A program made the translations under genes and the position numbers. 64,000 bases of DNA, from assembly GCA_028335825.1 (NCBI GenBank), contig JAIOKI010000026.1, positions 62,001 through 126,000 on the forward strand, read 5' to 3'. Below the pieces are notes generated by a model. It ran no database searches and had not been told where the DNA came from. It saw only the letters and a list, made by a program, of their open reading frames with translations. Below, piece after piece: positions 52,612 to 62,437 of the stretch. Source of the stretch: Nosema muscidifuracis. Its lineage: Eukaryota > Microsporidia > Nosematidae. The number at the start of each line of letters is the position of its first letter. Within the stretch, counting starts at the first letter, position 1.

Positions 52612-54075
52612 TTAATAAAAATTTTCTTGATTCAAATCAACGATTCCTAATGAGAATAACCCAAGAAGCGCGGTGATTAAACAACTCGTAGTTACAATAA
52701 ATTTTTTAGATCCCCATGAATATTTTATTAACGGAATAAGTAGAATTCCAGACACTAAAACTAAAGATCCTAATAAAACACTATGAGGATAATTTCTACT
52801 ATAATTATCAGTTATATTCGAATCATTAATATGAGATACGCTAAATGAATTGTCAAATCCTATATTCTTAACATTGCCATCATTATACATATTATCAAAA
52901 TTAGTATTTTCATACCATTTAGTATTCGAATTCATATCATCCAATTCATAGGTTGATATATTGAAGATGTTTTTTTCATACTTTTTCTCGACATCAAATT
53001 CATTTTCTTTTGGATTAAGTTTGATTACACCATTCTTTATATTCTCATCAAAATCTGTTACTTCTGTTACACCTTCTTTTAGATGCCCTTTTCTATTAAC
53101 AGGATTAATTTCATGGGTTTGGGGATTATAATTAACTAAAACAGGAAATCCATTTCCATTAACTTTAGGTTTTTCAGTTACGGGTGGAATAAAATTATTG
53201 GGTTTTTTAGTCGTAGTTCTTGGCGAATCTGTAGTTACACTAGGAATATTAGGTTTTCTATCTCCAGAATTATCATTTTTTGATTTTGAAATGAACTTGT
53301 TTACAATTTCTTTGTTGGTAACAGGTTTTAAATTGTAACTATCAAGATCAAGATAATAAAAATTTGGAATATCTTTAGTAGTAGTAATTTTCCATTCATC
53401 ATCAATTACGGATGGCTTTTTTTGTTTTTTATCATATAAATCTGCTATTTTATGGCTATTCTTCCATTCTACAAATTTTTCATTATTTTTAATAAATTCT
53501 CCTTCAAATTTTTCTCGATATTCTTCAGGTATACATTTTTCAACAACATTATTAAGTTTAAATATTTTTTCTTCACATTCTTTTGTACCTCTACAAGCTG
53601 CTCTTAAATTATCAACTGTACATTTCATTGTATCAAATGAATCTTTTATTTCATACGGTTTGTAATTGGATATACATTGAGTATTATAACTAACTACATT
53701 ATCAACAAGCTCTTTTTCTACAACTTCAACAGCTAATTTATCTGCATCTGTATAATTATCAATTCTTCTTGCTCTTAAAAGTTCATCAGGTTCTATACAT
53801 TTTAAGTACCTATCGTCAGTATATAAATTTTTAATATCCCATTTTTTACAGATAGCATTTAGATCAGCATCACTAAAAATGTATTTCGTACACTCATCCG
53901 AACAACCACATCGATGTTTAAATTGTCTAAAATAGCATTTGAACGCATTCTCAGGATCGTACTTTTTATGAGGATTGTCAAGTGTGTAGCATTCCGATAA
54001 TCTAGGAATAGTTTTTTTCAAATATTCTCGTTCTTTAACAAAGAAATCTTTGTATGTTTCAAAATAAGATGACAT
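52612..54075 (-). CDS. Cys-module/hairpin surface protein, member 4
   Basis: A 487-residue paralogue of 49635-51431. Module 1 cysteines sit at C29, C47, C56, C58, C62, C76 and C93, all but one at the very positions of member 3, with TDDRYLKC shared. Module 2 keeps the five-Cys pattern (CISN, MKC, AAC, KEC, EKC). The linker is different: basic and Thr/Pro-rich (TTDSPRTTTKKPN), with no long repeat. The hairpin YPHSVLLGSLVL to LNQENFY is nearly identical to member 3, also at DNA level over about 190 bases including bases past the stop. CCC lies three bases before the ATG. Probably surface exposed; function unknown. Confidence 0.82.
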   Translation of the reverse strand: MSSYFETYKDFFVKEREYLKKTIPRLSECYTLDNPHKKYDPENAFKCYFRQFKHRCGCSDECTKYIFSDADLNAICKKWDIKNLYTDDRYLKCIEPDELLRARRIDNYTDADKLAVEVVEKELVDNVVSYNTQCISNYKPYEIKDSFDTMKCTVDNLRAACRGTKECEEKIFKLNNVVEKCIPEEYREKFEGEFIKNNEKFVEWKNSHKIADLYDKKQKKPSVIDDEWKITTTKDIPNFYYLDLDSYNLKPVTNKEIVNKFISKSKNDNSGDRKPNIPSVTTDSPRTTTKKPNNFIPPVTEKPKVNGNGFPVLVNYNPQTHEINPVNRKGHLKEGVTEVTDFDENIKNGVIKLNPKENEFDVEKKYEKNIFNISTYELDDMNSNTKWYENTNFDNMYNDGNVKNIGFDNSFSVSHINDSNITDNYSRNYPHSVLLGSLVLVSGILLIPLIKYSWGSKKFIVTTSCLITALLGLFSLGIVDLNQENFY

Positions 54076-56497
54076 TAAAGGGCTAACCTTTAAAATTAAT
54101 TTATATTCTTAATTTTTTACTAAAAAAAATATATGCTATAATTTTATAAGCTATGTATCTATAAATACAATAATTTTTTATTTTAGTTGTTTATATTGTA
54201 CTATTTTTTATGATTAGAAAAAATTGATAAATTTTTTAACTGTTATTACATTTTAACAAACTTTGTTGTTTAGACAATTTTTTATATTTCATTGATCATG
54301 ACGTCAAAAAAAAACAAGAACATATTTTCTATTGTTTACTAGCAAGTTCTTTATTTATAAAATAGAATGATTTCGTCTTAATTTTAAATAATTGAATTGT
54401 TTTGTAAAAAAAAATTTTAAGATCTAAGATAGGTATTCATTTTTAATAAACATTGAAATTTAATTATATTTATTTTCAACTTCTAATAAAAAAACCATTC
54501 TTCTTCTGATAACGAAAAACTTAACTAGTTTTATTATGATTATATTAATCTATAATAGTAGAGTCTAGTCATATATTCAAGTGATTGTAATCAAGATAAC
54601 TCTCTAAGCTTAACAATGTAAAGCCTTATCAATATAGGTATTGATCTTGAGAAATCTAAAGAAAAAGTAGTACAGGAACATTAAAAACCTAAATAATTAA
54701 GATATGACATCAGAATATAAAATATGATAATAATTATAGTAATATATGATTATTTCATATGTAATTATAAACACTGATCAATAAATTTAGATCCATCATC
54801 TTTTTTACTATAACTACATATATCATAATATTTTTATCAGATGAGAATAAACAATAAATGAGTCAAAATATATCATCAATTATTTATCTTGCTACTTTAC
54901 TAAGACAGTAATACATAATTTATGGATTTATAATAAAACATATTATATTACTATAACCATAAAAAATTAATTTAAAATATTGAATCGTTAATGAGTATGT
55001 TTTCATGTGTATAGTAAAGACTGGATATTCTTATATCACTAAGATCCTTAAAAATATCCTAATTAATTCTCAAAATAAGTTTTTTATATAAAAAATTATC
55101 TTTTTACTTAATTTATATTACAGTAATATTAATAACTATTTTTAAGTGTAATAGATTCTCATAATTTAGTTAATATAAAGAAATATACTTTAGAGTTAAA
55201 TATGAATTAAAAATTAAAATATATAATCAAATTATTAAGTCTTAGAAAATATTTCTTATACCATCTATAGATCATTATAATAATAACATATAAAATCATT
55301 TGTTAATAAATATATGTTTTTTAATATTTATATACAATCTAAAATGTTTAATATGGCTGTTTAGTATATTCACCTACTAAAGAAGAGGTATATATGAGAC
55401 CTACCATATTTAAATCAGAAGCGATTATTCGAGAGAGAGAAATATAAATATTATTTTTTTATAATATATAATCTTAATAAAATAAAAATCTTATTTTTTC
55501 AATTAACATACTTTCTAAATTTTATTATCATAAGTCTACAATAAAAAATATTAGTAAATCTTAAAACTTATATTATAAAAATATTATTTTTTATTTTATC
55601 ACCAGTCGTCTTTCAAATTCAATTTCTTCTGAATATTAAAATTTATCAAATACCAAGTTTAAATTCGCTATTTGCGAATAAAAAAATCTGATAATTAATG
55701 AATTTTAAAGAATTTATGAGTACCAGCTATTTCCAATAATTTTAATGAATTTTAAATCTAAAAGTAAATTTCTTTTTAATACAATATTTTTACAAATTAA
55801 AATAAAAATTATTAATTTCGACTTTTTTAATTTACCTATTATAATTTAAATAAATGATTATATCAAAAGTTTAGAAAGTATGGTATATTAACTTTATTGA
55901 ATTAATGATTTCTATATCCTTATTCTAATTAAAAATAACGGAAGATCTTTGTCAAAATATTTTTTATATAAATAAATATACGTAAAAATAATTTATTAAT
56001 GCATTTTTACAGTTAATTTACAAATTATTAATTTAGATTTAGAAAAAAGCAGTCCATCAATAAATTTTTTTAATCTAATAATCAGTGATACAAAAAGACT
56101 TTGTATGTTTTTAGAGTTAATAAGTCAGTATTACAACATAAGAAATATATCTATTATTAATTTATTGTATATCTTTTATAAATAGCTTATTTTTTTATCA
56201 GAATTAATATGATAATTTATTATAAAATATCTACAAGATATAATTATTTTAATACAAAGTATATCAATTTATTAATAAAATAGCTAATTACTTAATAAAG
56301 TAAATATATTTACTAATAAAATAAAATTTTATAAATTATTTACAAGATTATAATTTTCAAAAATTCTTTTTTATATCAAAATGATAATTTTGGGTATATA
56401 AAAAAATTAAAAATGTTTTTTAATAAGTGTTAATATAAAAAAAAATCAATTATTTTTTTCAAATATAAATATATAATATCTTAACTAAATATTTTAA
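54076..56497. other. 2.4-kb spacer
   Basis: Mostly AT-rich and featureless. Richer patches at 54545-54690 and near 55380-55445 may be old coding DNA but show no recognisable family. No RNA gene was found. Confidence 0.45.
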
Positions 56498-57673
56498 TTA
56501 TCCCATTATTTCACTAATTAATCCTGATATAAAAAGTCCTATAATGGTTATACATGCCATAAAAGAAAGTATTTTAAATTTCATAGTTCCAAATTTTGAA
56601 GTCCCCATAAAAAACAGAAAGACAAATCCAATTAAAGTAATAATTGAATTAATTAAAATTGAATTATTTTGATGATATAAGCTAATACTATTTCCAAGTC
56701 CAATTTCGTAGGTAGGAATATAATCAGTTATTTCAGTAGAATTAATTATTCGTGTAGCATTATTATTAAAGGAAGATGAAACATTATTATTAAAGGAAGA
56801 TGAAATATTATTATTAAAGGAAGATGAAATATTATTAAAGGAAGATGAAATATTATTATTAAAGGAAGATGAAATATTATTACTAAAGGTTTGATTATCT
56901 GATATAGAAGAAATAGTCGTTGATGTAATATTTTCAAAATAATTATTTTCTTGAATATCGTTATAAAAATTTTTAAAAGGTTCTACTTCTGAATGTATTG
57001 TAGATAATTCATAAAGAGCCTCTGGTGTTTGTAATTCACTTTCTGTTGTATTTAACGAAATAGATTCTTTTTTTTTAGGTGGTAGCATACCTAAAAAAGT
57101 CTCATTATATATTTTACCAGATAATTCATCACTAGTTTTAAGTACAAAATAGTCTTTAGAATTTCTATAATCCTTAAATATTTTGTTATTTAAATTTTTA
57201 TTACATTTTGAATGTCCTACAATATCTTTAAATATATTAAATTCACATTTGTAATCTCCTTTACATACTGACCTAACATCTATTCCTGCACATCTAACAC
57301 TATCAAGAGCTTCATTGACTTTTTTATTATCAGTATTACATAAAGTATTATAATTTTTCATTGATTCTATAAAAGTATTTGTAACATCCTCCTTATTTAA
57401 ATATTCAGAATTACAAGATTTATATCTATCATCCTCAAATATTTTTTTAATAGATTGATTTTCACTACTATTTTTATCATTCACATAAGAAAGACACGTT
57501 TCATTACATTTACACATCTTTTGATATTTATTTGCAATACAACCTAAATCATTTTCTACTGTAAGATGTTCTTTATCTTTATGCAAATTATTTCGATACA
57601 CATTTAGATCATTTTCAAATTCATTTTTTATTAAATCTCTATTAATAACTTGTTTTTTAGATTTCAAATTCAT
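56498..57673 (-). CDS. Cys-module/hairpin surface protein, member 5
   Basis: A 391-residue member with hydrophilic N-terminus. Module 1: C45, C54, C56, C60 and C87 with DDRYKSC; the Cys matching C76 of members 3 and 4 is absent. Module 2 follows (CNTD, VRC, SVC, YKC, SKC, about 110-162). The linker has five or six copies of SSFNNNIS, a potentially N-glycosylated, slippage-prone repeat. Two hydrophobic helices close the protein, ending in EIMG rather than the family's FY. CCC lies eight bases before the ATG. Missing one disulfide partner may change the fold of module 1. Confidence 0.8.
   Translation of the reverse strand: MNLKSKKQVINRDLIKNEFENDLNVYRNNLHKDKEHLTVENDLGCIANKYQKMCKCNETCLSYVNDKNSSENQSIKKIFEDDRYKSCNSEYLNKEDVTNTFIESMKNYNTLCNTDNKKVNEALDSVRCAGIDVRSVCKGDYKCEFNIFKDIVGHSKCNKNLNNKIFKDYRNSKDYFVLKTSDELSGKIYNETFLGMLPPKKKESISLNTTESELQTPEALYELSTIHSEVEPFKNFYNDIQENNYFENITSTTISSISDNQTFSNNISSSFNNNISSSFNNISSSFNNNISSSFNNNVSSSFNNNATRIINSTEITDYIPTYEIGLGNSISLYHQNNSILINSIITLIGFVFLFFMGTSKFGTMKFKILSFMACITIIGLFISGLISEIMG
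56755..56890 (-). repeat. 24/27-bp coding repeats (SSFNNNIS)
   Basis: About six units, one shortened by a codon, within the linker of the gene at 56498-57673. Confidence 0.85.
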
Positions 57674-58990
57674 TTTAAATGGGTACTTAAAAAATTATTT
57701 AAATTAAAAATAAGTTCAAAAAATTACTTATTTTGAATATTATTTTTATTATATCAATAAATCTCTAATATATTTATAAATGTTTATTATATTTATAAAT
57801 CTCTACTATATCTATAAATATTTATAATATATTTATTAATCTTTATTATATTTATAAATCTTTATAATATATTTATATATATTTATAATATCAATAAATA
57901 TTTATAATATCTATAAATCTTTATTATATCTATAAAAATATAATTTTTATAACTTCCCACAACCGAATGTTAAATTTAAAATTTTTTAGTATCATAAAAA
58001 TGAGAATGAATAGCAGAATATAATCAAATAATTTATTTGATTAATGAATGATAATCATTTACCAAAAAATATTTTTCATTTAAGATTTAAAGATATCAAA
58101 ATATAAAAATATTAAATTAAAATAATGTAATCAATAAAATTAGCTATAGTTTTTTCATGTACAGACTTATAATTTATAATTAGGAGTTTTAAATAAATTT
58201 TTATATATAAAAAATACTTATATAGATAAACTTTATATATAAAAAATACTTATATAAATACACTCTTATATATAACATAATACTCATATGATATACTTTT
58301 ATCTATTTATATAATACTTATATAGATAAACTTTAAATATTTATATAATACTTATATAGATACACTCTTATATATAATATAAGTATTATATAAATAGATA
58401 ATATAAGAATAATTTTTTAAATCTTAAAATGTAGTAGATTAAAAAATCTTCTGATATTTCAAATAGTAAAATAATTAGAGATATACTTTCTTCATATCTA
58501 ACATCTAATATTGTAAAATATTCTTTACTAGTCTATACAATAAATTAAAACAATTATAAAAAATTTTAAAAATTTTAATATGTCTATGAAATTTTAATCT
58601 TATAAAAAATCTTTTTAATATATTTATATTAATACTTTTTAGAATTATCTACTTAAAAATAGAACAAATATACTACCATATATAAATATCTTTTACTTAT
58701 TCTTACATAATAATAAGTTTAAAGGATACTCTCATATTGTAAAAAGATTAAGTTTATATAGAATATATTAGAAAGATTATCAGATTTATGTTAAAGATCA
58801 TATAGAATATATTAGAAAGATTTGATATAATATTAAATTTATATAGAATATATTAGAAAGATTTGTTATAAAATATATTAAGTTTATATAGAATATATTA
58901 GAAAGATTATCAAATTCATATTAAATATAAAATATATCAAATTAATATTAAAGATTATAACTATCATAAGACATTTTTACTAATTAATAT
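57674..58990. repeat. Spacer filled with simple tandem repeats
   Basis: 57740-57940: TTATAAATCTTTATTATAT repeats. 58195-58385: CTTATATAGATAAACTTTATATATA repeats. 58755-58920: TATATAGAATATATTAGAAAGATT, about five copies. No gene. Confidence 0.75.
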
Positions 58991-59413
58991 TTAATCATAA
59001 AAATATCCTAGTGAAAAATAAACATATCCTGTTGCTAATAATCCTACAATAGAAGTCAAACTAAAAAAAGAAAATAATCTAAACTTTTCTGTTTTCCATT
59101 TCTGATTCAATACAAATATTAAAGAAATCAAACCTATTATAAGTAATGGAATAGATGTAGCTATAGGTAAATATGCATATTTACTTTCTGAAATATTTTT
59201 ATTTAATTCTTTGGGATTGTAATGAGATATCTCAGTAGTATTTTCAACGAAAAATTGATAAGTTTCAGAAATATTTGGGAAGATAGTACTAGAAGTTATA
59301 TTTTCATAATATTCTTTAATATCATCATAATTCATTGTATTATTATTATTGTCTGTTTCAAATACATTATCTTTATTATAAGAAGAATTGTTTAATAAGT
59401 TCATATCTGTCAT
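58991..59413 (-). CDS. Short hairpin-only member of the Cys-module family
   Basis: A 140-residue protein that corresponds to the last third of the family. An Asn-rich stretch and a YYENITSSTIFPNISETYQF segment are followed by two membrane helices (about 79-97 and 111-132) and the family ending GYFYD. YFENITSTTIS in the linker of 56498-57673 matches it. Both cysteine modules are absent. It has its own CCC, 11 bases before the ATG, so it may be a functional short protein rather than a fragment. It could be a decoy or partner subunit, or a 5'-deleted paralogue. Confidence 0.65.
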   Translation of the reverse strand: MTDMNLLNNSSYNKDNVFETDNNNNTMNYDDIKEYYENITSSTIFPNISETYQFFVENTTEISHYNPKELNKNISESKYAYLPIATSIPLLIIGLISLIFVLNQKWKTEKFRLFSFFSLTSIVGLLATGYVYFSLGYFYD

Positions 59414-61602
59414 CTTCTTTTTGTGGGTAAAATATCAGATATTTATATTAAAGAAGAATAAATAATAAATGAGTCGAAATATGTCACAAGATGTTTGTCT
59501 TGTTACTTTAATAAGATTTTATTATTTCTAATTTAAGTATACTAGTCAGTTATTATTTATCTTTCTAAGTATACTAGTTTCTTAAATATTTTTAAATAAA
59601 TTTCTAATAATTTAAGTATACTAGTTAGTTATTATTTATTTACAAATTTAAGTATATATTCTCTTAAATATTATTTCTCTTCCTAAGTATACTAGTCAGT
59701 TAAATAGATTTCTAATAATTTAACAGCAATAAATCTAGTAAGTGCTAGTCTCTTAAATTTATTTACAAATCTTATTTCTTTAAAAGTTAATCTAATTTTT
59801 ATCTCACTTATTAAAAGTATTATATTTGTTATCATATCAATATTACATTCATAATTATATCTATAAGAAATTTTATCAAATACTTAATTTTTTCAATATT
59901 TTTTTAGTATCATAATTAAGAAAATCAAATACTTATTTTTTTCAATAGTTTTTTAGTATCATAAAAAAAAATCAAATTATAAATTTTTCAATAACTTTTT
60001 AGTATCATAATTAAGAAAATCAAATATAAAAAAAGACATTTTCATTACAATTACGTTCTCTCTGATACTTCCCTAAAAAAGATAATTCAATATTCGTATA
60101 AATATCTTCCATAATAAAATTATTCATAAGAGGGTATAAATTTAATATTTTTAATTGATTGATTTAAGTTCATATAATTTTTAATTAAAAATTATAATAA
60201 TTCTTTGTATAATCTATTTATAATATAATAATTCTTTGTATAATCTATTTTTTTTAATATTTCTTTCTATAATCTATTTATTTATAATAATTCTTTATAT
60301 AATCTATTAATAATATAATTTATAAAATAATAAGTTTATGAATAACCTTTCTTTTATTAATGTTTATTTAGATCTATTATAATATAAATAATCTATAATT
60401 TTTCAATATCTTAGTTTCCTTTATATTTATCATTTATATATGAGTCATTTATCTAATCACTGATCTTCTATATTAAAAAATGAGTTTAATATAAAATGTT
60501 TATAAGTGCTATTATTTTCATACGAATGATAAATTAATATTTATAATAAATTAAAATTGATATTTATTGTATCATAAAATAGGTCTTCAGTATAGAATTA
60601 TTTATTGATTAAATAGTGATAAAAAAGATATTAAATTACCAATTATAAATATACATTTATTTTTCTAATATAATTACTTGCTTATTGTACTTATACTTGG
60701 ATTATATTTTAACTTTATTTAGTACTAAAATGATTTATTACTAGATCATTCATTAGGAGATAAATCTACTTTTATAGATATTAAGTGATAAAAATATTAA
60801 TGTTATACTTTAATAAATATATGTTAATTATTGAAATATTTTTATTAGTGACTGAGAACCTGTTATAAAATATTTAATATTATAACAATTATAATAAATA
60901 AATATATGTTGAGTATAAAATAAAATGTTTAATACTTTGATAAGTTAAATATTGAACTACATGTTTTAAATATAAAATCTAAGTCTTTATAAAATAAAAT
61001 GTTTAATCATTTAATAATTATAAAAAAAGATTACTAGCTGAACAAAAAAAAATTATTTCTTATAATTTCATATCCAAAATTATAAAAGTAAGTGAAAAGG
61101 GTTAATATTTTATTATAAAGTTCTTATAAAAATTAAGTCCTATGAATATTCATTTAAATTGTTATTGTGTATTAAAAATACTGTAATATCTTATCTATCA
61201 AAAGTTTAGTTATATTTTTATTTTTAATATCTTTAGAGTTAATTAATAATTCCTTATAATAACTTTTATTATAAATAATTTATAGATTTAAAAATGAATA
61301 AAAGAGATTTATTTGATATTACCTAATAATAAAATAAATCAGAAAATCAATCTAAATAAAAAAATTAAATAATAGAAATTAATTATAGAATTAATCTAAA
61401 TATAAAAAATGAATAATAAAATAAATCACAAAATTAATCTAAATTTAAAAAGTCTATTTTATTATTTTAATTTATGAATAAATATAACTTTTATTATTAT
61501 AAAAATTCTGTTGTATAGATTTAACATTCATTTTATATTTTTTAATTTATTTTTAAATTAAAATTAATTATTAATTTATATATAAATAAAAAAATGTAAT
61601 AA
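59414..61602. other. 2.2-kb repeat-rich spacer
   Basis: Repeats: 59525-59710 TTTAAGTATACTAGTCAGTTATTATTTA units; 59885-60010 TTTTTTAGTATCATAATTAAGAAAATCAAAT units; 60185-60310 AATAATTCTTTGTATAATCTATTT, about five copies. One small frame is listed separately. No other gene. Confidence 0.55.
60020..60127 (-). CDS. Possible 35-residue small protein
   Basis: A 36-codon frame beginning MNNFIMEDIYTNIELSFLG, with CCC five bases before its ATG (GGG at 60132-60134 on the plus strand). Its composition is richer than the flanks. No domain, signal peptide or match to other genes here. It may be a real micro-gene or the surviving start of a lost gene. Confidence 0.25.
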   Translation of the reverse strand: MNNFIMEDIYTNIELSFLGKYQRERNCNENVFFYI

Positions 61603-61605
61603 CCC
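61603..61605 (+). promoter_or_regulatory. CCC start signal
   Basis: CCC directly abuts the ATG at 61606 in an otherwise C-poor spacer. Confidence 0.6.
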
Positions 61606-61968
61606 ATGTTTCTCTCATATTTCATTATATTAATTTTTATAAATTCTTCATTAATAATCAACTTAGATGAAAATATTGATAAAAGAATAACTGAAGAGCG
61701 TATAGATAAATATCCTAAATCTTCTAATGATATGGCTGAAGAATATCTAGATAGATATAGAAATACTTTGATAATAATTTTCTGTGTTTTTTTTGTTATC
61801 TATCTGTTAATTGATAAATATTTTGAATCTACTAATTATTTTCTTATGGGATGTTTAATCTTGATATTTCTTGCTTCAATATGTATAAAGAGATGTTTTT
61901 TATGGATAGATGTCTTTTATAAAAAGATAGTAGAAAGAGATGAATTAGAATTAATAAATTCTCATTAA
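61606..61968 (+). CDS. Small membrane protein with three hydrophobic segments
   Basis: A 120-residue protein. The first segment (MFLSYFIILIFINSSLII) looks like a signal peptide or first helix. A hydrophilic stretch of about 30 residues follows (ITEERIDKYPKSSNDMAEEY), then two membrane helices (about 53-70 and 79-97) and a short acidic tail. The two-helix end is reminiscent of the hairpin family but the order of residues is not clearly homologous, and it lies on the opposite strand. CCC touches the ATG. Function unknown. Confidence 0.65.
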   Translation: MFLSYFIILIFINSSLIINLDENIDKRITEERIDKYPKSSNDMAEEYLDRYRNTLIIIFCVFFVIYLLIDKYFESTNYFLMGCLILIFLASICIKRCFLWIDVFYKKIVERDELELINSH

Positions 61969-62437
61969 GTTATATTAAAAAATAATATTTAATTCTTATC
62001 TATTTCATTATAGATTGAAATTAGTTATATATTATATTAATAAAATAATTTTAATAAAGTATATATTAAAGAATAAAGAATATAATAAATTAGTTATATA
62101 AAATATTGATATAATATATATTATATTATACTAAAGAATAAAATAGCATAATAAAGTATATATTAAACGATTTATTAAATATTAATTATAATAAGATATC
62201 TCTAATAGAACTAAATTAAATAAAAACCTAATTTTAATTCAATGATATCTTAAAACTTACATATACAATTAAATTTAGTACTCATTAATCATAATTATTT
62301 AATTTATATGATATTCTCATATATAAAATGACTATTTAACATAAATAATTTTTATTGGTCAATTTCTTTTAACAACTTAAATTAATAAACCCAAATCATA
62401 GAAAATAAATTAAGAATGTATAATTTAACCTAATTAT
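61969..62437. other. AT-rich spacer
   Basis: Nothing recognisable; simple ATATTATATTAAT-type sequence between two 3' ends. Confidence 0.6.
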
